Positions 10,013-21,135 of a DNA stretch of 64,000 bases are shown here, one piece after another. A model generated the notes under the pieces. It was not told the DNA's origin. It worked only from the letters and a program-made list of their open reading frames with translations, and did not search any database. The number at the start of each line of letters is the position of its first letter. Positions within the stretch are counted from its first letter, which is position 1. Made by a program: the position numbers and the translations under genes. The stretch is from Paragorgia papillata (taxonomy: Eukaryota; Cnidaria; Anthozoa; Scleralcyonacea; Coralliidae). The DNA is taken from contig JAWNZC010000288.1 in the NCBI GenBank assembly GCA_035771165.1, positions 124,001 through 188,000 on the forward strand, read 5' to 3'.

Positions 10013-10260
10013 TTATATATTATACCGAAACATATTTAACTTGAAATAATGTTAATAACTCAGGTACGTTTTTGTCTGAAACAGTGAAGAGTACGTACCG
10101 GATAGTTGTGGTCACTTACTTGCGATTGTGTAGAAAATACATCATCTCTTGTCCTTGAAAAGAAAAAAATAAATTATATATATATATATATATATATGAA
10201 ATAAAAAATTAAAATTGCTTTGGGACATGTACATTCTTGTTACATATACTTTATACTTTA

Positions 10261-10263
<3 letters not shown>

Positions 10264-10338
<75 letters not shown>
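10264..10338. repeat. (AT)n microsatellite, 75 bp, unit 1
   Basis: Pure AT dinucleotide run. Its length differs in every unit. A shorter AT run lies ~70 bp upstream. Confidence 0.97.
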
Positions 10339-10341
<3 letters not shown>

Positions 10342-10417
10342 CAACTCACTGCCTGCGTATGTAGTGTTTCGGGTAGAGCAAAGTAAAAAGATGCTAAACT
10401 CTTTCCCATCACATTTT

Positions 10418-10657
10418 AGGGGTTGTTCATGAGGCGGGCTAGCCCAGTTACCGCGGGCTGGTTTTATGTTACGAAAACCTTTCTACGACCGCAAAAAAGA
10501 ATTAGAATACCCTGTGTGGCTATGCTTACAGAAAAACGAAGCCAATTTTGCTTTGTTATATCATTCTGCCTTTCTCAAATAGTCGTAATAAGATTTTCGT
10601 GACATAAAACCAACCCGGTTAATCGAGCTAGCCCACTTCATATGAACCGCAGCCCCT
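10418..10657. mobile_element. MITE with ~60-bp inverted arms, unit 1
   Basis: AGGGGTTGTTCATGAGGCGG … GGTTTTATGTTACGAAAA faces TTTTCGTGACATAAAACC … GAACCGCAGCCCCT. Copies at 27461, 46728 and 63753 (the last almost reaching the window end). Confidence 0.75.
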
Positions 10658-11415
10658 TACTCTGATGAAGGGCTTTGCTCTTTTTGACGCTCTTCGCTCT
10701 GTCACTCGGCAGTTTACCAGCTTTTCACTTTGCTCTATAAATAATATAATCGATAAACGGTTCTTCTTGACATATATATGTACATAAAAGCGTCGTCTTA
10801 GCTCTCCTCTTAATATCGACAGCCAAAATAACGTTTTATTGCGCAAAACTACGAAGTTCACTGAGCCTCAATGTTTATAGTAAGACCAAACATAAAACAG
10901 AATGTATGTAAATTTATAACCTTGTTTATTCTTTGGCGTCAGTTGGACGGCCTATAATTTGAAATCCTGATGGGGTAAATTAGGAAGAGATTTCACCGAC
11001 TGTGACGGTAATTGAGTTGTTTTCTAGATAACTAATGCAATAAACTACTTGTTTTTATGTTGCAAGCCTTTTTATATGTCAGTATCATGATTCATCAGCG
11101 TTGCTTTCATCCCGATTACAAGATCGTCCGCAATAATTCCTAAATGAATAACACTAAACAGGCAACAACTTACTGTCACGTTGCCGGAAACTGAAATTTA
11201 AATCCTGACAATAGTATGAGAAAAAAAATGTATTTAGCTAAACAAAATGACATTTAAACACTACACATTTCCTATCAGCATGCCAGATGTCAACTAGCGT
11301 GCATTGTAGCGTATTATTCATACGAAAACTGGTCACCTGTGTGATGGTTAATTATTTAGACACAATATGTTTCGCAACTGGATAAAACTCGTTAAGGTTT
11401 TGATTCTCGATCTTT
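10658..11415. other. No recognisable feature
   Basis: AT-rich sequence between two MITEs. A 77-codon minus-strand ORF at 10628-10861 overlaps the MITE arm and has no recognisable features; nothing else is supported. Confidence 0.5.
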
Positions 11416-11648
11416 GGAACATTCTGAGAAGATTTGTAATATATCTTCTCAGGCGAAAATTTCATCTTCATGGAATTTTTGCCGTTAAAGTTGACGGAAG
11501 TGACGTCAAAAGAGGAATCTGTAAAGTGGTTTTCATATAGAGAAATTCCTCCTTCGACGTCACTTCCGTCAACTTTAACGGGGGGAAAATCCATGAAGAT
11601 GAAATTTTCGCCTGAGAAGATATATTACAAATCTTCTCAGAACGTTCC
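11416..11648. mobile_element. Long-arm palindromic MITE, unit 1
   Basis: Arms of ~100 bp: GGAACATTCTGAGAAGATTT … GACGGAAGTGACGTC faces GACGTCACTTCCGTC … CTTCTCAGAACGTTCC. Short ORFs on both strands here are palindrome by-products. Copies at 28459 and 47726. Confidence 0.85.
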
Positions 11649-11950
11649 AATTAGTATAAATATGTAAAGTCCCTGAGGATGACATAGGCACTTTAAAGAC
11701 TTAGGGGCCGTTTACATGAATCCGGGATTGAGTTTCAATCCAGATTGAAATGCGAAGTCAGGCTAAGTTACCCGTAGTGTAGACGATAGAGACTAAAACA
11801 GTCACTCAAAAATTTCCAGAACAGTTAGTCATAGCTAGCGTTGTCTTTTCATAAAAGAGTTTTCTATTGTACAACAAATTGAATAGTTTTCGCCCTCTCC
11901 AACATGGAAACTCACAAGATAAAAGAAAAAAGTCAAACGCGCGACATTTT

Positions 11951-12102
11951 AAGCCGGTTTTCCACTAGGCGATTTTTTTCGCGCGAAGCGACTTTCTTTT
12001 GTTCGAATTCAATAGATTTCTGATTAGTTCCAGCTCAGAGCTCATGAGACAAAAGAAAAAGTCGCTTCGCGCGAAAAAAGTCGCCTAGTGGAAAACCAGC
12101 TT
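11951..12102. mobile_element. Palindromic MITE, unit 1
   Basis: AAGCCGGTTTTCCACTAGGC with TCGCGCGAAGCGACTTT faces AAAGTCGCTTCGCGCGA … GTGGAAAACCAGCTT. Copies at 28994 and 48261. Confidence 0.85.
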
Positions 12103-12410
12103 TACGCCTAATGAAGATCCAGCTAATCTATACAAAGCAACATTTTTCAAAAACGATCATTACAAATGACTGTCTGCCGTACGTCTAACGGAAGACCATG
12201 GGTACGAGGTTGGTCTAACGGTTGATTTTCTACCTGAAATATCCATGTTCTTTCAAGACATCAATACAAGGGAATTACTCCGCTGACCAAAGTTTGAATG
12301 TTCTGTCAAACGAGCTAGAGGCAATGTATTGACCATCTGGAAAGAACATTTGACATTAAATATTTTATAGACCTACGCTAAACGTAGCACACTGATACAT
12401 GAATTTAAAT

Positions 12411-12726
12411 TAAGACGAACTTAATTCGAATTAACTTCGTCGGTAATGCGACGTAAATGCGACGTCGAGTTAAACGTCGAATTTCAGTCGAATTTTATTG
12501 GTTTTACTTGGACGCATTGAGCCTAAAAACGATTCCTTGCAAATATGGCGCCGAATTGTCGCAGACAGAAGAGAGGCATTTAATTGGACGCGACGATAAT
12601 TCGCGTAACTCGAACACGCATTACCGTCGCATTATCCTTCTGACTCCGACGAATTTAATTGCTGAGACCAATTTAATTCGTCTGTCGAATTAATCGAGTT
12701 ACACGTCGCAGTTTCGTCGAATAAAA
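12411..12726. mobile_element. CGACG-rich inverted-repeat element, unit 1
   Basis: Imperfect inverted arms built from GAATTAA, CGTCG and GCGACG words (e.g. CGTCGGTAATGCGACG against CGTCGCATTATCC … CCGACG). Copies at 29454 and 48721. Confidence 0.5.
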
Positions 12727-12807
12727 TTCAAACAATATGACCTGATTATATGAGCTGATTAGTCGATGAATAAAAAAAACAACAAATATGGTGTAAGCCA
12801 CACCAAC

Positions 12808-13340
12808 CTGGTGAAATATCGACACAAGAAACTTTCTGTTCATGACCAGCTAATGTTTTTAAAGGAATCCAACCAGGATGAGTCCACACCTAAAGAAGAG
12901 AGGCACAGGTGACACAAGCCACAAGTGAAAGCTTCAAGAAGTACACGTTAAATCAACTTACTTTTACTTTGCAGTCGTATGAACCAGATAAAAGATACTG
13001 ATCTAAAATAATGATTGACTAACATAAGTATCAAATCTAATCACACCACCATCATTATTAGCTCTAACAACACCACCATCAACACCATTACGTATACTAC
13101 CACTCCACCATCAACACCACTACGTATACTACCACTCCCACCACCAATAACAACAACACAAACAACAACACCACCAACACCACCAACACCACCAACAACA
13201 ACACAAACAACACCACCGACACAAACAACACCACCACCACCAACAACAACACCATCACGACAAACAACACCACTCCCACCACCACCAACAACAACAACAC
13301 CAATAACACCACCACCAACACCAACACCACTACCACTACC

Positions 13341-13383
<43 letters not shown>

Positions 13384-13474
13384 GCAACACCAACACCACC
13401 ACCACCACCACCAACAACAACACACAACCACCACCAACAGCAACAACAACACAAACAACAACACCACCACCACC

Positions 13475-13541
<67 letters not shown>

Positions 13542-13549
13542 GCAACACC

Positions 13550-13580
<31 letters not shown>

Positions 13581-13618
13581 CAACCACCACCAACAGCAAC
13601 AACAACACAAACAACACC

Positions 13619-13650
<32 letters not shown>

Positions 13651-16342
13651 CAACAACAACACAAACACCACCACCACCACCACCACCAAGGCACCAACAC
13701 CACCACCAACAACAACAACCACAACACCATAACAAGAAATAAATACCAGCCAAGCAAAATAAACGATAAGAACAAAGACAGAGCAATTTCATTTCAAGTT
13801 CTCACCGTGGAACTTGACGTACGATATAAGATTATTGTGAGCTGGAATGGTGTAAACACTTTTTCTTTTCCGCAAATCCCAAATCATAACTTTTTGATCT
13901 TCGCTACCAGTTGCAACATGATAACTAAATCAAATCATAACATTATATTTATTACAGAATTTCAATGGAATAACTACATTAATAAAAAAGAGAAAATGTT
14001 TATACCCGTTAGGAGCAAAATCAATTGCTAAAACTTTTTTTAAATGACCATCTAAAGGCATGATGCATTGTCCTGTCCGTAAGTCCCAAACTAAACCACG
14101 AGCATCTAAACCACTGTGAGAAATAAACGAAAAACAACAATTTCAAAAACAACAACCACTATATAAATATATATATATTTACAACAGCGGATTAAACATT
14201 CGTTTCTTTTGAATTTTCTTCATGAATTATTAATTAATTAAAGTATGTACTACGTTATACGTTCTAGAGATGTTCCTAATCAGTAATCCTGGCCAAAAGT
14301 GTTGGGACAATATTCTGTTTTTGGCGATTTTGACTTAAGAACATCTGGTCAGGATTGTCTGATGAATGGTGAATTTAAAATAGTAGATGAAAAAGTTAGC
14401 TTAAATGTTGTTTATTAGCTTTGTTGGCCGTTCTTTGGCCTGATTCATTCGTTTCTTTTGAATTTTCTAAGCGTAACTCACCATGTTCCAGCGAGTGAGC
14501 CATCTGGGTGAAAAGCAATATCGTATACTTCTCGAGAATGACCTTCCTGAGAAGACAAAAACATCGTGCTATTTAATCAAAAGACATTTTGAACATTGTG
14601 AAAATTAACATTGTAAAAATATTTAAGAAATGGTTCATGGTTTGGCATGCTCCATCGAGTTATGGATGCACGCGGGAGGTTCGGAGAGCACGAAAAAAGC
14701 GTAAGAGTTGGTCGAGACGTAGCCGAGAACAACTCTAGATTTTTGAGTGCTCTCTCAACTTCCCAAGTGCGACCATTACTCAATGGAGTACGCCAAACCA
14801 TGAACCATTTCTTTTATAACAGAGAATCAGACACAAAACAACGGAAAACAATATTTATTTAAAAAATGAGTTTCTCATTACATTTGAAATTACCATGCTC
14901 CATTGAGTGATGGAGCACGCACAGTAGCCAATAAAACATGTTATGCACCTGATGGAGTACTTCCTTTAGTTGATTTAGGTCCCATAGTCGCCAAGAATTA
15001 TCAAAACTGCAACAAACAGTAAGTTATGAATAACAAAATATCATACAAGATTACAACAAAAAAGAAAAGAAAACTATATCAGACAGAACAGAGAAAACCT
15101 TTTAAGAATAGTCTACCAAACGTGGGTTATCAAAAAATGCAGTTCACCGAAAATAAAACATGTTCACTACAAGACTGTTCATTTATCATTACCGCTACGA
15201 AGCAGATACTTGCACGCATTGCGTACCTATTTTTATGTATAGGCACGTTTTCCGCGATAAAGATATCAATCCAGGTATATATAGAGCTGACTGGTTCTGG
15301 GTTTCAAAAATACGCATCTATCTTGACTTCCAGGGGTGTACCAGATTGATGTTTTATTCAACACTCACCAACATGAAGCGAGAAATCGTCCCGAGGGATG
15401 ATAAGCCACGCGGGACACACGTTTGTCGTGGCCTTCGATGTTGGCGATTGGAGTGTCACTGAAATAGAAATAGAAATACATGTAGCAAAATGCAGAGTAG
15501 AAGAACGAATCCACAGTAGAGTGGCAGATGAAAATAGAAGAAGTGGAAAAGCGTAGTTTGGAAAAAAAAATTGAAGCTAAAGATAGAACAAGGGAGAGAA
15601 AACAAAGAAGATATGATACGATGGAATTGCGCAATTATTAGGCAAAACGCGCAAACAATTAGGCAAAACGCGCAAACGATTAGGCAAAACGAGCAAACGA
15701 TTAGGCAAAACGAGCAAACGATTAGGCAAAACGAGCAAACGATTAGGCAAAACGAGCAAACAATTAGGCAAAACGAGCAAACGATTAGGCAAAACGAGCA
15801 AACGATTAGGCAAAACGAGCAAACAATTAGGCAAAACGAGCAAACGATTAGGCAAAACGAGCAAACAATTAGGCAAAACGCGCAAACCGGCGATTAGGCA
15901 AATCCGGCAAAAGATTATTAAGCAAATTTCGAATGACACTAAAGACTTTTTCAAGATACTGTCAGGATTGAAAATGTAAGAGAGAAAAGAAAGAAAAACC
16001 CCCAAAAACCAAATGCTACTTACGACTCCAGTGACCAAAGCTTCACATCGCCATCAGCTCCACATGACGCCATGCATGGTGAACTAGTGTCCAGGGAAAT
16101 CGTGGCCTGAGGGTGAAATACAATTCCACCAACCCTTGAATTATGTCCTGAAAAAATGGCAAAACCATGAAAATTAACCCTTCATACTTATTCGCCACAA
16201 CAGAATTACTACGTCCATCAACTTCTGTCATGTATCAAGTGTCAGGAGTATAATCTCTGTACAAACTTGTGCAAGTGTATTACCTCGTAATGTCCTAATC
16301 AAAGAACAGTCAGGTACTGACCACAACTTGCACAGACCACTC
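12808..16342 (-). CDS. PRPF4: Partial PRPF4 (U4/U6 snRNP Prp4) gene: nine WD40 exons, unit 1
   Basis: Minus-strand exons in transcription order: 16284-16342, 16024-16147, 15369-15458, 14949-15006, 14482-14546, 14006-14113, 13806-13924, 12962-13002, 12808-12889 (746 nt, 248 residues). Every internal junction is GT-AG and phase-compatible, with no internal stop. The peptide opens [12 protein letters not shown] and runs through WD blades with [91 protein letters not shown] and WTHPGW followed by [10 protein letters not shown]. This matches metazoan Prp4, a U4/U6-U5 tri-snRNP protein that works in the nucleus with PRPF3 and PPIH. Missing from the unit: the N-terminal region, the start of blade 1, and the last exon with the closing strand. 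The final donor (GTTGGT) is weak; read-through meets a stop about 20 codons on. Identification is strong; whether this copy makes anything useful is doubtful. Confidence 0.9.
13043..13731. repeat. CAA/CAC trinucleotide tract (~690 bp) in a PRPF4 intron, unit 1
   Basis: Interspersed CAA and CAC triplets with occasional CAG or ACT. On the transcribed minus strand it is a GTT/GTG tract in the intron (13003-13805) just before the 41-bp exon. Long Thr/Pro/Gln/His or Val/Leu/Cys/Trp ORFs here are artefacts of the triplet repeat. Length differs in each unit. Confidence 0.97.
14190..14475. mobile_element. MITE-like sequence in a PRPF4 intron, unit 1
   Basis: CATTCGTTTCTTTTGAATTT occurs twice (about 14198 and 14446), with a related copy at 2779. 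Between them, ATCAGTAATCCTGGCCA and TGGTCAGGATTGTCTGAT are inverted, with AAGTGTTGGGACAA inside. Copies start at 31199 and 50492. Confidence 0.45.
14625..14813. mobile_element. Palindromic MITE in a PRPF4 intron, unit 1
   Basis: AAGAAATGGTTCATGGTTTGG faces CCAAACCATGAACCATTTCTT, with GAGAGCAC / GTGCTCTC and AGAGTTG / CAACTCT inside. Copies at 31634 and 50927. Confidence 0.8.
15637..15888 (+). repeat. 21-bp minisatellite, 12 copies, unit 1
   Basis: Unit ATTAGGCAAAACGAGCAAACG with A/G and C/A variants, in the intron between the second and third listed PRPF4 exons. It is open in several frames because 21 is a multiple of three (IRQNEQT on plus); no sign it is translated. Confidence 0.95.
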
Positions 16343-16570
16343 CTGCAAAAATATTAAAAATATATAGTGCAAACGACTCGTACATGCTGTGACTTTATCT
16401 GTTATGTAAATCAACAGTGCATGTATCATTGTAGAAACGCACGGAAAAATAGAATCAATTTTCTTAAATACGCGTATATATTCAGTATCATACAACAATA
16501 TTCCCCCGTTGATAACTCTTTCCAATAAATCCATACAGTACAGTTGTAAATAACTGGGCTTTGTCTAATA

Positions 16571-16738
16571 TTGGCAGACTCAACAACCACTGAAGATTCT
16601 TTAACACTAGCAGACTGGACAACCACTGGGCTCTTATTAGGCCTGGCAGACTCAACCACTGGGCTCTTAACAACACTGGCAGACTGAACAACCACTGAAT
16701 ATTCTTGAACACTTGCAGACTGGACAACCACTGGACAA
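16571..16738 (-). repeat. Imperfect ~36-bp minisatellite upstream of the first PRPF4 exon, unit 1
   Basis: About five imperfect copies of a unit containing GCAGACTGGACAACCACTG. On the minus strand one frame stays open as a 12-residue repeat (SPVVVQSASVKE type). It lies 230 bp upstream of the SGLCKLW exon. No splice sites link it convincingly to PRPF4. Confidence 0.8.
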
Positions 16739-16868
16739 GTTGTATCGATGGCATTTCAATAATTACGGACTTACCATCCCTCTGTTTAGATTCTTGTTAA
16801 TTAAACAAAATGCATGAGGAGTTTTCTCATTCTAAAAAAAAGAAGAGTAACCACTATAGTTGCAGTAA

Positions 16869-17110
16869 AATAAAAGTAGTGTGCTGCGTAGGCAGTGTAG
16901 AAACAACAATCGAAATATATAAGGTTAGATATACTGCCGAAACAGAGAACGTAGGAGTCTAACGTTTCGAGCGAAGGCCCTTCGTCAGAGAGAAACGTTA
17001 GACTCCTACGTCACTCTTTACGTTTCTCTCTGACGAAGGGCCTTCGCTCGAAACGTTAGACTCCTACGTTCTCTGTTTCGGCAGTGTATCTATAACCTTA
17101 CTATATTTCG
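16869..17110. mobile_element. Fold-back element copy B at the unit 1/2 boundary
   Basis: Same left end (AATAAAAGTAGTGTGCTGCG) and right end (ACCTTACTATATTTCG) as copy A but a different core: repeats of GAGCGAAGGCCCTTCG and GAAACGTTAGACTCCTACGT in both orientations. ATAGTTGCAGTAA flanks it at 16856-16868 and 17111-17123. Confidence 0.7.
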
Positions 17111-20100
17111 ATAGTTGCAGTAACTACAGTTGAACCCCTATTAACCCCGCTTAAGAGGGGTGTCCGCTTAAAAGGGATTGCACAGTAGGGGGTACGCATG
17201 TGGTGACAAGCTTTTACGGTTTATATTAGCCTGCGTAGCCTGCGCTGGGGTGATAGGGGAAGGGAGCGCCTGCAGGCGCCTATTGTTATTTTTCGTGCCG
17301 CCCCCTAATTAAAACAATGTATTTTTGTAGCCTAGTTTCTAGGCCTTTTGTTTCCGTCATGTGCTTGGCCGCGTAATCAGTTTGGGTTCTTGGGAAGACT
17401 GGGGAGAGGCTGGAAACGAGAAGGCCTAGCAACATTCGTAAAAAGGTCCTGCCCAGAATCGTTCTGGCCCTTCGAGTGTTCCTGGGATCTAGTATACATC
17501 TACCGTAGACAACACTGAGCGACAGTATAAAAGCACAAGGATATCTGTGAAGATTTTACCAAAGATCTTGGCGATCGAAAGAAGGGAATTATGGAATATA
17601 TTCCAATTGGAGCTCGGAATGAAAATGTAACTGTTTAACTTTCAACTTTTGGCGGTTGCAGAAGGAAAGCTAGCGATAAGAAAGCTAGGCTAGTGAAACT
17701 TCGTCGATCCGAGGTGAGCAGGCTTGTATTGTTTTATGCAGATGGAATATTAAATGTCGAAAAACACTTAGAACATCATAATATCACAACTCTAGAGACT
17801 AGGCTAGTATTTTTGGAAGTTGTCAATTTCAAAAACCTGAGCTAAATAGCTTAATTAATTTGGAAGTTGATCGAATAAAAACACGTCATTCTAGAATTAA
17901 CTAAAATAGCACAGTTATGAATGAGCATGTGTATCAAAGTGCTTTCTTGATTCAGGAATTTGTGTGGTATATGTTCGCTGTGTTAGCGTCTGACAACATT
18001 ATATTATTCTGCTGCTGCTATATGTTGGCTGGTTTACAGTTATAAATGTTATAAACAATTTATGTTGAGTGGGCTACAGAAAGCTCAGACAGATTATTTT
18101 TGTAGTTATAAAACATGTGTATGTAACGACTATGACGATCAATAATATAATCATAACATACCGCGAAGCAATAATAGAATAATAGTTAAATTCTATAATA
18201 GTGAATGTTATTTTCCACTCACAACTGGCGCTGATGGCCACTGCAGCCGGAGAAGTACGCCTGAGTAGATCCCACTGATTCGAATCAAAGCGATTATAAG
18301 AAATTCTAAATTAAATGATGTTTTGGCAAACCAATGCATGTCAGACAATTAATTCAGTTACTCGCCGTTAAGCCGAAGGGGCCACGTCTTGCGTGAAAAT
18401 CTGACAGTAATTAACTGTTGGAAAACCAGCGAATAAACATTTTCCTTTGGATGCACATGCAGCTGCCACTCTCTCAGTCGCAGTTTATTTTGAATTCGTT
18501 TCCTTCTACTATGCAAGGCACATTTTCGCAACGCTCTGCAGCGGAAATTCAAACTCTCTTGATTGATAGGTCATTAGCGTGTCAACCAATAGATTGCGAG
18601 CGAACGCTATACACGAAAAATAACAATGGGTGACTGCGCAGGCGCTCCTTTCACTGTCCGTCCCAATCCCCAGCGCCGGCTACGCAGGCTAGGTTTATAT
18701 CAGACTAGTTCCTAGTCCTCTTTTCTCTCGAACGTATTTTGGTGACGTCACAGAATAGGGATCGAGCGAGAGGACTAGCGGAAAATGTTCATCTTTATCT
18801 ATCATGAATCCTGCTGGAGCTCGGATTCTTTAATCTTTATGAACGAGGGCACTTAAATAAACTTCTTCTTGAGAGCAGACAGCAAACGAGTAGGTTTCTT
18901 TGTATTACATTACGTTAAAAGAGGTTGTTACATACGAGGCTTTATAAAGTAGTGTTCGGCGTAGGAAGTGATTGTATTGAAACACATTTTTACAAATCGA
19001 AATATGCTATTTTAACGTTTCGGCAGTAGACCAACCTTGCTATATGATGTTATAAAGAATTGTGCAGACCGACGTGAGTGTTATCTGCCTTGGTTTTCCG
19101 CCAAACGGCCGTTTGGTGCCTGTATAATTTGGGGCCAGTTTTGGGGCCAGATTTGGGGCCAAGCAAAACATTTTATTCCAGGCCTCTCACAATTTCGGTC
19201 TGCCGCACGACATTAAAAAGAGAGGCCTGGGAACCAGGCTGGGTTTATATATGTAGTTTGTTTCCACTATAATTTTATAAAACAATCAATACAGCACCAA
19301 CTGACTTAAACAAGTTCACAATTCAAAGTGTTTGTCTCTCACAATAGAGCCATAAGGAGGTCTGCGAAGGAGACTAGAGGTGAGCAGGCTTGTATTATTT
19401 TATGCAGATGGCAATAGTAAATGTCGGGAAATACTTAGAACATCATAATATCACAATTCTTCCTCAATAAACAACCAAGCTGTAAAGTGAAAGTGTTTAC
19501 GAATTTTGCTAGGCCTTCCCCAGCGGGTCCGTTCGTAACATTTCCAAAACGCGTTAACCGAGGAAGGCCTAGAAACTAGGCTAGTTATTCCATAAGTTTT
19601 AAATGTTTACGCTACGTTAGGCTACACTGCATGTACTGCTTAATAAACGAGTAGGAGTGTTTAGTCAGATATAAAGACACGAGGCGAAGCCGAGTGTTTT
19701 TATATCTGATAAAACACGAACTGCGAGTTTATTGAACGGCTTCAAAAACGAACCACTTGGTAAGTTCATTGGCGTAGTAAGTTTGAAAAATAACCTTGTC
19801 TAAGCCGAGAAAATCAAAGCTAAAGTTTATGTAAATCAGGAGGTATCTTTATCACATATAAAGACATTGATTAAACATTAATTTCTTTTAAATTTTCCTC
19901 ATGAATTATTAATGAGTTTTTGAAGACGATATGCTACATTGAAAGCCGTAATCAAACGAGGACGCAAGTCGTCGCAAGTTGGCAGTCAGAATTTCTGTGG
20001 CGGTCGTTTGAACACCCAAATTAACAAAATAAAGGTTTCATGAGTGTTTTAAACAAGTTTTAACTTTGTCACGGTACATGATATTTTCGGAAAACTATTC

Positions 20101-20355
20101 AGAGCGGCTGGCTGATATAGCGTGACTGCCAACTTGCGATGACTTGCGTTGTCGTTTGATTAGGGCTTTAGAGAACAAATGTTTACAATGGGCTTGTCTC
20201 ACCCCCACGTGACCCTGACCTCTGCCTTATTGTGATTGGTCAATTAGCGTTTGAGGGCAAAATATTTTGCCCTCAAACGCTATAACTAACCAATCGCAGT
20301 AAGGAAGAGGTGAGGGTCACGTGGGGGGTGAGACAAGGCCATTGGTGAAACTTAC

Positions 20356-20551
20356 TTTGCTGGTTATTATAACTTTAATCGCAGTCACTGCCAATGCCAA
20401 TGAAGTATGAGTAACTTTGGAAGAATACCGACGATAAGTGATAAATATTCTGCTGCCTCCACTGTCGCTAATATTTGCGGAATGTCCATTCGGAGTAGTG
20501 TCCAAAATATCACAACCTGCTATCAACCGTTCCTTTCCCTCATACAAAACA
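20356..20551 (-). CDS. Orphan DENND4-type exon, unit 2
   Basis: Copy of the 65-codon MABP-region exon with identical flanking acceptor and GTAAGT donor. No coding change relative to unit 1 was noticed. No partner exon is visible in this unit either. Confidence 0.82.
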
Positions 20552-20585
20552 CTAAAACAAACACAAGAAATGTCAAAATTAAATG

Positions 20586-21135
20586 CCGGGAAGCACGGGT
20601 GGTGTGTGCTGGAATGGGCGCTGCCTCTCACCAAAAAGTTAAGCCCGGTTAGACGGGGTTAGTACTTGGATGGGCGACAGCTTGGGAATGACCCCGTTGT
20701 CGAGCTTGGAACTCATGTGAGTAGAGTTGTAGTTGATCTCTCCTGCGCTTCGAGGGTTTTTCGCCGGGTTCTCCGGTTTTCCTCCCTCCGTAAAATCGAC
20801 ATGCCCACAGGTTTCCTCCGGGTACTCCGGTTTATTTATTTATTAACACTGATTTGTATCTAACTGATACCGGAGAAACAACACCAGGACTTGAGGTCCC
20901 TTACAAGGTTGTTCTCCTAAGATCGAATTGTTGATTTTACGGAGGGAGGAAAACCGGAGAACCCGGCGAAAAACCCTCGAAGCACAGGAGAAATCAACTA
21001 TACAATAAGCTCAAGCCTGTGACAAGGTTTTTCCTAAGCGGTCACCCATCCAAGTACTAACCCCGTCCAATCAGGCTTAACAGTTTGGATCGCAGCGGTG
21101 AGAGGCGATCTTCGAATCCGTGCTTCGCCATCCGC
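20586..21135. mobile_element. Inverted 5S-derived SINE pair, unit 2
   Basis: Copy of the plus/minus 5S-headed SINE pair described in unit 1, at offset +17099. Confidence 0.73.

Larger units (their letters stand above)
1..17099. repeat. Tandem-array unit 1 (17,099 bp)
   Basis: First complete copy of a ~17-kb direct tandem repeat. Position 1 corresponds to 17100, 36377 and 53401. The first bases are the right end of the fold-back element that also closes units 1, 2 and 3, so the array may continue left of the window. Copy-specific traits: 12 minisatellite copies at 6579-7032 (11 elsewhere), the longest AT tract (75 bp), a longer CAA/CAC tract, and an empty hAT target site at 15958-15965. The unit contains one DENND4 exon and nine PRPF4 exons, all minus strand. 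Confidence 0.97.

Noticed and set aside
12100..12170. Possible last PRPF4 exon (minus-strand AATGATCGTTTTTGA near 12140)
   Set aside because: Only a few residues resemble the expected YDRTFK motif, there is an in-frame stop, and no acceptor fits.
13015..14031. Long Thr/Pro/Gln/His-rich ORF and opposite Val/Leu/Cys/Trp ORFs
   Set aside because: They are translations of a CAA/CAC trinucleotide tract that lies in a PRPF4 intron and runs on through two PRPF4 exons on the other strand; length varies in each unit.
15541..15897. ORF with repeated IRQNEQT and the opposite VLPNRLL ORF
   Set aside because: A 21-bp minisatellite is open in several frames by arithmetic; it lies within an intron and has no supporting gene structure.
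16768..16790. Possible PRPF4 exon ending GGATG|GTAAGT upstream of the SGLCKLW exon
   Set aside because: It could supply the expected TG before G-AGT, but an in-frame TAA lies a few codons upstream, only a tiny exon is possible and the residues do not resemble Prp4.
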